Shown one piece after another: positions 58,396-64,000 of a stretch of 64,000 nucleotides of DNA (its first letter is position 1; every line of letters begins with the position of its first letter). A program made the position numbers and the translations under genes. The stretch is from Brachionus rotundiformis (lineage: Eukaryota > Rotifera > Eurotatoria > Ploima > Brachionidae): contig JAESIW010000180.1 of the NCBI GenBank assembly GCA_016802295.1, forward strand, positions 3,193,361-3,257,360, given 5' to 3'. Under the pieces are notes generated by a model. The model ran no database searches. It saw only the letters and a program-made list of their open reading frames with translations, and was not told the origin of the DNA.

Positions 58396-61300
58396 TATAA
58401 TTGAATCATATAAGGCGCATTTTTCTCAAATTCTAGAAGAAAAATCATAATTAAAAATTAATCATTACTTTTTAGTGAGCAATCTAAACCCCATTTCAGA
58501 GAGATAATACAAATTAAAATTTGACTGCATGAAGTGGCTTTCAAATCACACTAAAAAGATCCTAGATTAATGAATACTAGCTCAAAGCATTTAATTTTAG
58601 CTTCATGAATTAACTCATAATGAAAATTTAAAAAACTTGGATTTATAAAAATTGATTGAGTATTTTGTCATTGAAAAAAAATTAATTCAAGTAGTGAGAC
58701 AAAAGATTAACAATCTTTGTTTATTAAATCTAAACATTGAATTTATTAAATTCAAGGATTACAAGAGATACTGAAAATTGAAAAAGAATCCTGTTTTTTT
58801 TTGGCTGAATTTTTCAATATTTAAATTTTGTTTCCGTTTATTTTCCAATCTATTCCGAAACATAAACAAATCTAATCATTTTTGGAAATTTCTTAAATTT
58901 GAAATTTTTTAGCTGATTGAAATATAGATATTTTATTTCCTGTGAAAATTAACACTGAAAGCATACATTTATATTTGGATCGAGCCTACGAACAATTTGA
59001 AAAAATAATAAACAATTTTAGGAGCTTGACGTCTTAAAGAGTCGTTTCATTTTACTTTAGTACTATGACATATTTTCATATAAGCATTTATTTAAATTAT
59101 TCTGCTAATCTCCTTAAATCTAATTATTATTTTTTTCAAATTAGAATTTATGTGAAAAAAAAACTTTTCAATTGCTTTTTAGTTTCTAGTCATTTTTATT
59201 AAAAATAAAACAAAAGCTTAAAATTTGAATAGAAAATAGATTCTTATATATTTATTAAAAAACAATTCCCCGATGAGAAATAATTTCTTCAAAATATTAA
59301 TAGAAAAAGAAATTAGTTTGCTTTGTTCTGTTTAGAGAAATACATTTTTTATTTAACTCAATTTATCTCTTAAGCTGTAAAAAATATTACGTCAGAGAAT
59401 TAATCATTCGATAAAAAAACGATTATTCTCCGATGGGAAAAACTATAAGTGTCTTCAAAGGACTAGGATTTACCTCAATAAAGAGTTTTCTGCTAAATTA
59501 AAAATTTAAAAATCGTTATCGTAATTAGATATGTTTTATGTTTGGCTTTTTTAATAATCGGCAAATTTATAATAAATTCAGATGCTTAAGCTGTCATTTG
59601 GTTAAAACGAATATTTAATTAATTTATTATTTTTCAAAAGTGTAAATATTTTTGTATAATTTCTCTTTTAAAGTTTGTCAAGCAAAAATAAATTAAATAG
59701 AAAATCCGACATTTATAGTTTTTATCAACAAATTTAACCACTTTAAAATCAAAATCGATTAAAATGCTATTATTCTTGGCACTAAGTAAAGTTTATATAA
59801 GTTTTTACCAAAAAAATTTTTGGAAAAATTAGAGGTTAATATTTTACTGAAAGCTAAAACCTTAAAAGCATTCATCATAAAAACCAAATAGTTTTGTGTT
59901 TATTCTAAAAATAAATTACTTTAACAAATCCATTTAAAAAGTAACTTTTTTTCACTACTTTTGTAGATTTAAGAATACATCATCGAAAAAAATCTAATAT
60001 ATTTTAAATTATATCACTTTTTAATCTTGAAATTGAAATGGCAATTTTTTAGAGCGGTTATGAACTCAGCCTTAAATAATTAAAAAACATAAAATCCAAT
60101 TTAATGACTGAATGGCATCGATTCACGCTATTGAACAAATGCTCATCAAATTATGTTAAAATGTAAGCATGAGCTTAGACTCAATAAAAAATAAATTTGA
60201 AATTAAAAAAAAAATGAAATAGAATTTAAAAATTTTTTAAGAAGAAATTTATTGTTTTATTAATATTTCTTACTTGTATATGATTTTTTAATAGATTTTG
60301 CAATAAAATGGTGTGTAGACGTCTACATCCGAAGAATTTTGGAACAGATCTTCATTCTAAGCAAGCAAATAAGGATATTGTATAATTCTTCCAACAATAT
60401 ATGTTAATAATAATAATAACAATAAAATAGGCTACGACAGGTTTTATCCTGTAGAGCAAGACACTAGAGTCTCACTATGGTAGCTAAAACGAGTATAGAT
60501 AACTAAATATGTTTATTTCTTGTTTGACTTGTTACAATAGTTCTTAGATTTAAACAATATGTCATATAAAAAAATAAAACATATGTAAATAATTGATAAT
60601 TTTTAAAATTTTTCTTAAAGAAATTAATTTTAAAAAATCCAATACTTATTTAGAAAAATAATAATTTAGAAATGATTGTCTTCAACTGTTATTATTTAAT
60701 TTAATGAGAATGCCTTTCTGAAAATAAATCTTTATTATCAATTAAGTGGAAAAATTGCTAGAAATACGCTAGATGAACTTAATTTCAATTATCTATCATG
60801 CAATTGTTTCTATTTTAAGAAAGTAAATAAATTTAAAATTTTCAATTTGAATAATTTTATATGAACTACGACCACATATCTAAAAATCTAAAAGATTCTT
60901 ATTTCTTGTAATTAAAAAATGGCATTTAATTTAGACTTTGAGTTTATGTCATGATATTTTGGAGAATATTCAACTTCGCTTGAAAAATCATTCTAGGTCT
61001 AATTTATTTAAATAATAGTTATTTTCAATATAAAACTTATAATAATCTAACTAATCGAAAAGAAATTATGGAAAAATAAAATAAATATATTTTACAAAAA
61101 ATTAAATATTAGACTAAATTGAATAAAAAGGAAATATTTATAAAAAAATATGTGTATACAAATGATATGTTTGCTATTGATAGATCAAAAAATAATTGAT
61201 TTATGTTTAATTGATTTTTAAAAAAATATTTAAAATATAAATCGATTAGAAAATAAAATAAAAAAAATTGTCCAATATTTTTAGATTCATTTTAATAAAA

Positions 61301-62097
61301 AAAAATTAACTCTATCATTATTTAAAGTTAAATTTTATTTGAGAATCATTTAATTAAGAAAAATTATTATTTCATTAGATTTTGATACACTGAGCATTTA
61401 ATTTAATAGTTTATTTTTCAAAATTTGACAGAAACAAAAATTTTAATTTAGAAGGAATTTTTTTAATTTAACAATCGTTTTAAAATTTTATAAAAACGTC
61501 GTAATTTTTTTTATTAATAAAAATTACCTTGATTTTCCAACAAAGGGTAAATAACGGGAAATGATTTTTTTAATTTATATTTATTTTAGAAAAATCAATA
61601 GAAAGAATTGAATTTGAAAAATTCTTTGATTTTTTGTCATATCTTTCTGAAATTTTTAATAAAACTGAACATATAAAAAAATCAATAAATTTGTTAAAAA
61701 TTAGAAATTTGGTTTTTAAAAATTTGTCTTCATTATTAAAAAATCATAGAGAAATATTTTAGAAGAAATTTTATTATCAAATTATTGAAGACTATTACAT
61801 TAACACGATTAAAGTCTTTTCACTTAATATAATTCAAATTTCAATTAAAACTTAAATTTCAGCATAATTTTTATGTAACGAATATGATTTGAAATATTAC
61901 AAATAATTAACTAAAATTTAATTATTTTTTTCCAAATAAGACTTCTGAAATAAAAATCTTATAGAATTTTTTAAGAACCTTAGCCAAGCATAATGGATTA
62001 GGAAACCTTTTTTAAAAACCTTGTTGTCGCTAACTATGTAAAATAAAGTTAAAACATAAAAAATAATTTCAAATTTTTGTCGGAAAATTTCTGGAAA
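58396..62097. other. gene-poor interval of about 3.7 kb
   Basis: AT-rich. Contains a minus-strand LINE-tail-like remnant (60400-60500) and a perfect 14-bp palindrome TGTAGACGTCTACA (60316-60329). No credible ORF or RNA gene. Confidence 0.5.
60400..60500 (-). repeat. LINE 3'-tail-like remnant
   Basis: Read on the minus strand: TTTAGCTACCATAGTG ... CTGTCGTAGCCTATTTT followed by a TTATTATTATTA run, matching the order seen at 4925-5010 and 23655-23740. Interpreted as the 3' end of the same non-LTR family inserted in opposite orientation, with coding sequence gone. Confidence 0.45.
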
Positions 62098-62580
62098 ATG
62101 GTTCTAAATACCAATCAAAAGGCCAAACTTCAAGAAAAAAAGATACAGCGAATGTACAACAAACGAGCCAAAGTCAAAGTTAAAGATTTGGAATTGTTTA
62201 AGCTGAATATTGTTCTATTAGTTCTCTCTCTATTTCTAATAACTAGTGGTGTTGTTATTATGGGTGTTTTACTCGGAGCAGTTGGAGGCCGAGATGCAAT
62301 AACTGATTTTAGATTGGAAAGCTTTGATCCAAATTCCAGTAATTATTCATATTACATTGGAGCACATATGGGGGCTGTTGTGACAGGTCTAGGTGTATTT
62401 ATTCTGATATTATGCTTGGTCGGGTTCATTGATGATTATTCTAAAACTAAAAAAAGATTAATCGAAAAAATAATCAAAGAAGACCAAGAAAGAGCTGCGG
62501 CTGAGGCTGCCAAAAATGCAAATATGAATATTTTCCAAATGCTGGCTCTGAATGCCAAAAATAGCAAACTTGCAAATTAA
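62098..62580 (+). CDS. two-transmembrane protein of unknown family
   Basis: 160 aa, no intron. Basic N-terminus (KAKLQEKKIQRMYNKRAKVK), first membrane helix (about 38-65, LFLITSGVVIMGVLLGAVGG), luminal or extracellular loop with two NxS sites (SSNYSYY region), second helix (about 95-117, VVTGLGVFILILCLVGFI), then a charged Ala/Glu/Lys helix (EKIIKEDQERAAAEAAK) and NIFQMLALNAKNSKLAN. Topology predicts both ends in the cytosol. I do not recognise the family. AATAAA (62580-62585) overlaps the stop codon, and the next gene starts 35 bases later on the same strand. Confidence 0.75.
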   Translation: MVLNTNQKAKLQEKKIQRMYNKRAKVKVKDLELFKLNIVLLVLSLFLITSGVVIMGVLLGAVGGRDAITDFRLESFDPNSSNYSYYIGAHMGAVVTGLGVFILILCLVGFIDDYSKTKKRLIEKIIKEDQERAAAEAAKNANMNIFQMLALNAKNSKLAN

Positions 62581-62615
62581 ATAAAATTAATTTTATATTT
62601 AAATTTTAGAAAAAA

Positions 62616-62951
62616 ATGTCTAAATTGATATCATTATCTCGTCCTTTACTCTCAAATATTTCATTATTAACGAAACCATTTAGTTTTCAACCAAATCTAG
62701 TGGCATCTCATTCGACCAAGTCTAGTGATCAATCTAAAAAAACAGCTGAAGCTAAAAAGAAGGGTAAAACTCCTAAGGGCCGATTTGACGACGAATATGA
62801 CGAATCACCAATTTCATATAGTGAAAAGGAACCTTTGGCAAAACATCCCAATGGAGTTAACCCTGTAACTGGAGAAATTGGTGGTCCTGCTGGACCTGAG
62901 CCAACAAGATATGGCGACTGGGAACGTAAAGGAAGAGTTACTGACTTTTAG
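62616..62951 (+). CDS. SDHAF4: SDHAF4, succinate dehydrogenase assembly factor 4
   Basis: Intronless 111 aa. Residues 1-30 form a basic/hydroxylated mitochondrial presequence (SKLISLSRPLLSNISLLTKP). The C-terminal signature HPNGVNPVTGEIGGPAGPEP followed by TRYGDWERKGRVTDF is the hallmark of SDHAF4/Sdh8. Known role: binds flavinated SDHA in the matrix and promotes its joining to SDHB while limiting ROS. A TTTTAG acceptor-like site ends 6 bases before the ATG, and the spacing to the upstream gene is only 35 bases, so the pair may be co-transcribed and resolved by trans-splicing. Confidence 0.95.
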   Translation: MSKLISLSRPLLSNISLLTKPFSFQPNLVASHSTKSSDQSKKTAEAKKKGKTPKGRFDDEYDESPISYSEKEPLAKHPNGVNPVTGEIGGPAGPEPTRYGDWERKGRVTDF

Positions 62952-64000
62952 ACTTTTTTTAAATTGATTCTTTTTTTTTCTTAAAATAAAATTAATTAAG
63001 TTTATTTACTTTAAAAAAATAAGAAAATTGAATTTTTTAATTTGTTTTTTAAATAAATAGTTTTTATTTGTATTCTCTTTTTATTAATTTTACCAAATGT
63101 AAAATCTAATGAACAAGAATGACTTAGTAAATAAGTTAATTTTTTATTTGTGTAAAAACTTTAAATCCCGCGGACAAAAATGAAATAAAGTTTGAATACA
63201 AAAAAAGGGTAGAAAAATAATAGACAATTATCTATTTTACAATTAGTTAATAATTCAGTTTGTTGTTTACATAAAAATGATATATAGATTATTTAGCATA
63301 CAAAATTCGATCAAGTAAAAATAGTATTCTATCGAGTCAATTATTCTAAAATTGTCACATTCGAAGCACCATTCAATCAATCTTTATATAAATAAATAAT
63401 AAATCTATTTCATAAAAAAAATAATAAGTTAATGGATGAGAAAATAAAATTCTAATTTTAAATGTTTATCAAGCCACTTCATTTAGTTTCTCTTGCTATT
63501 TTTTTACTTTCACATCTTAAATTAATCAATATTTGTATTGAAATCATAAAAATCTAGTATATTAGAATTGAATACTTCATTTCAAAAAAATAAACTATAT
63601 GATATATTTTATGCATTTATACTGTATTGTCCTTTATGCATATTTAGTCCTGACTGCTAACTTTTATGTACTTTATGTAATATAAGTCATTGGAAAATCT
63701 TATCAACTATGTAAGACTTTATTGTACTTTATCCTTATTAAAAATAAGTTTATAAAAAAAAAGAAAGATTTTTAAAATAATGAAAATAAACTAAAAGAAA
63801 ACTCTCAACAAGAAATAACCCCAAATTAAAGCATAAAAAAACCCTAATTTGATTACTCAAAGACGTCTAGCGACTTCCAATGACTAATATGGCATAAAAA
63901 TAAAAGTGGTTGAATCATGCCTGAATAAGGATAAAGTATAATACAGAAATAAAACAAAGTTCATTATAAGTCTTTTCTTATACCAACATAAAGGAAATCT
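62952..64000. other. 3' flank, no gene seen
   Basis: AT-rich. An inverted pair (GTACTTTATCCTTATTAA at about 63724 and AATAAGGATAAAGTATA at about 63923) could be the ends of a roughly 220-bp element. No ORF of note. Confidence 0.4.

Noticed and set aside
1..64000. tRNA, rRNA, snRNA or CRISPR-like arrays
   Set aside because: No tRNA B-box-like GTTCGANTC context, no rRNA blocks and no regularly spaced repeats were recognised by eye; a covariance-model scan was not possible.

Overview
The window is nuclear DNA of a small-genome metazoan. It is very AT-rich (impression about three quarters A+T). Genes are compact and packed on both strands, with GT-AG introns that are mostly 45-70 bp. The gene set is animal: Slingshot phosphatase, K2P channel, KChIP-like EF-hand protein, astacin, GILT, ENPP4/5, PREB/Sec12, NBR1. 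Composition, intron size, intronless NAT and NADAR genes, and probable trans-splice acceptors suggest a rotifer, most likely monogonont (Brachionus-like). This is inference from style, not from a database match. I annotate about 24 protein-coding loci; for most multi-exon genes I joined exons by hand and checked that phases and total length are multiples of three.

Layout. 0-7.4 kb: ABHD12-like lipase (+), intronless arylamine N-acetyltransferase (+), FKBPL-like TPR co-chaperone (-), PREB/Sec12 (-). 8.0-9.4 kb: a head-to-head pair of identical secreted histidine-rich peptides and a small signal-peptide/one-TM protein (-). 10.2-16.1 kb: carnitine O-octanoyl/acetyltransferase (+), CHCHD7/COX23-like protein (+), NBR1 autophagy receptor (-). 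16.8-17.2 kb: an unexplained island of coding-like composition. 17.8-20.6 kb: eIF2-beta (-), PHOSPHO-type phosphatase (+), secreted cysteine-containing peptide (-). 22.4-25.2 kb: tandem-PDZ protein (-) with a LINE remnant in its large intron. 26.1-36.7 kb: NADAR/YbiA-like (+), K2P channel with a degenerate second pore (-), astacin protease (-), Slingshot cofilin phosphatase (-). 36.7-41.8 kb: gene-poor. 41.8-49.7 kb: METTL6 tRNA methyltransferase (+) and a TMEM68-like acyltransferase cluster (+; one orphan first exon plus two complete genes with a gene-conversion tract). 50.3-53.8 kb: GILT thiol reductase (-) with a second, alternative-looking first exon, and ENPP4/5-like ectophosphodiesterase (-). 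54.3-56 kb: TTAA-flanked MITE and a dead 5'-truncated LINE. 57.1-58.4 kb: KChIP-like calcium sensor (-). 62.1-63 kb: a two-TM protein and SDHAF4 in an operon-like pair (+).

There is no single pathway; these are mostly housekeeping genes of trafficking, lipid metabolism, proteostasis and signalling. The most interesting structures are the inverted twin His-rich peptide genes, two independent orphan first exons with phase-compatible donors (TMEM68-like and GILT), the gene-conversion tract, the non-canonical K2P pore 2, a KChIP-like protein with only one canonical EF loop, and splice acceptors within a few bases of start codons that suggest spliced-leader trans-splicing.
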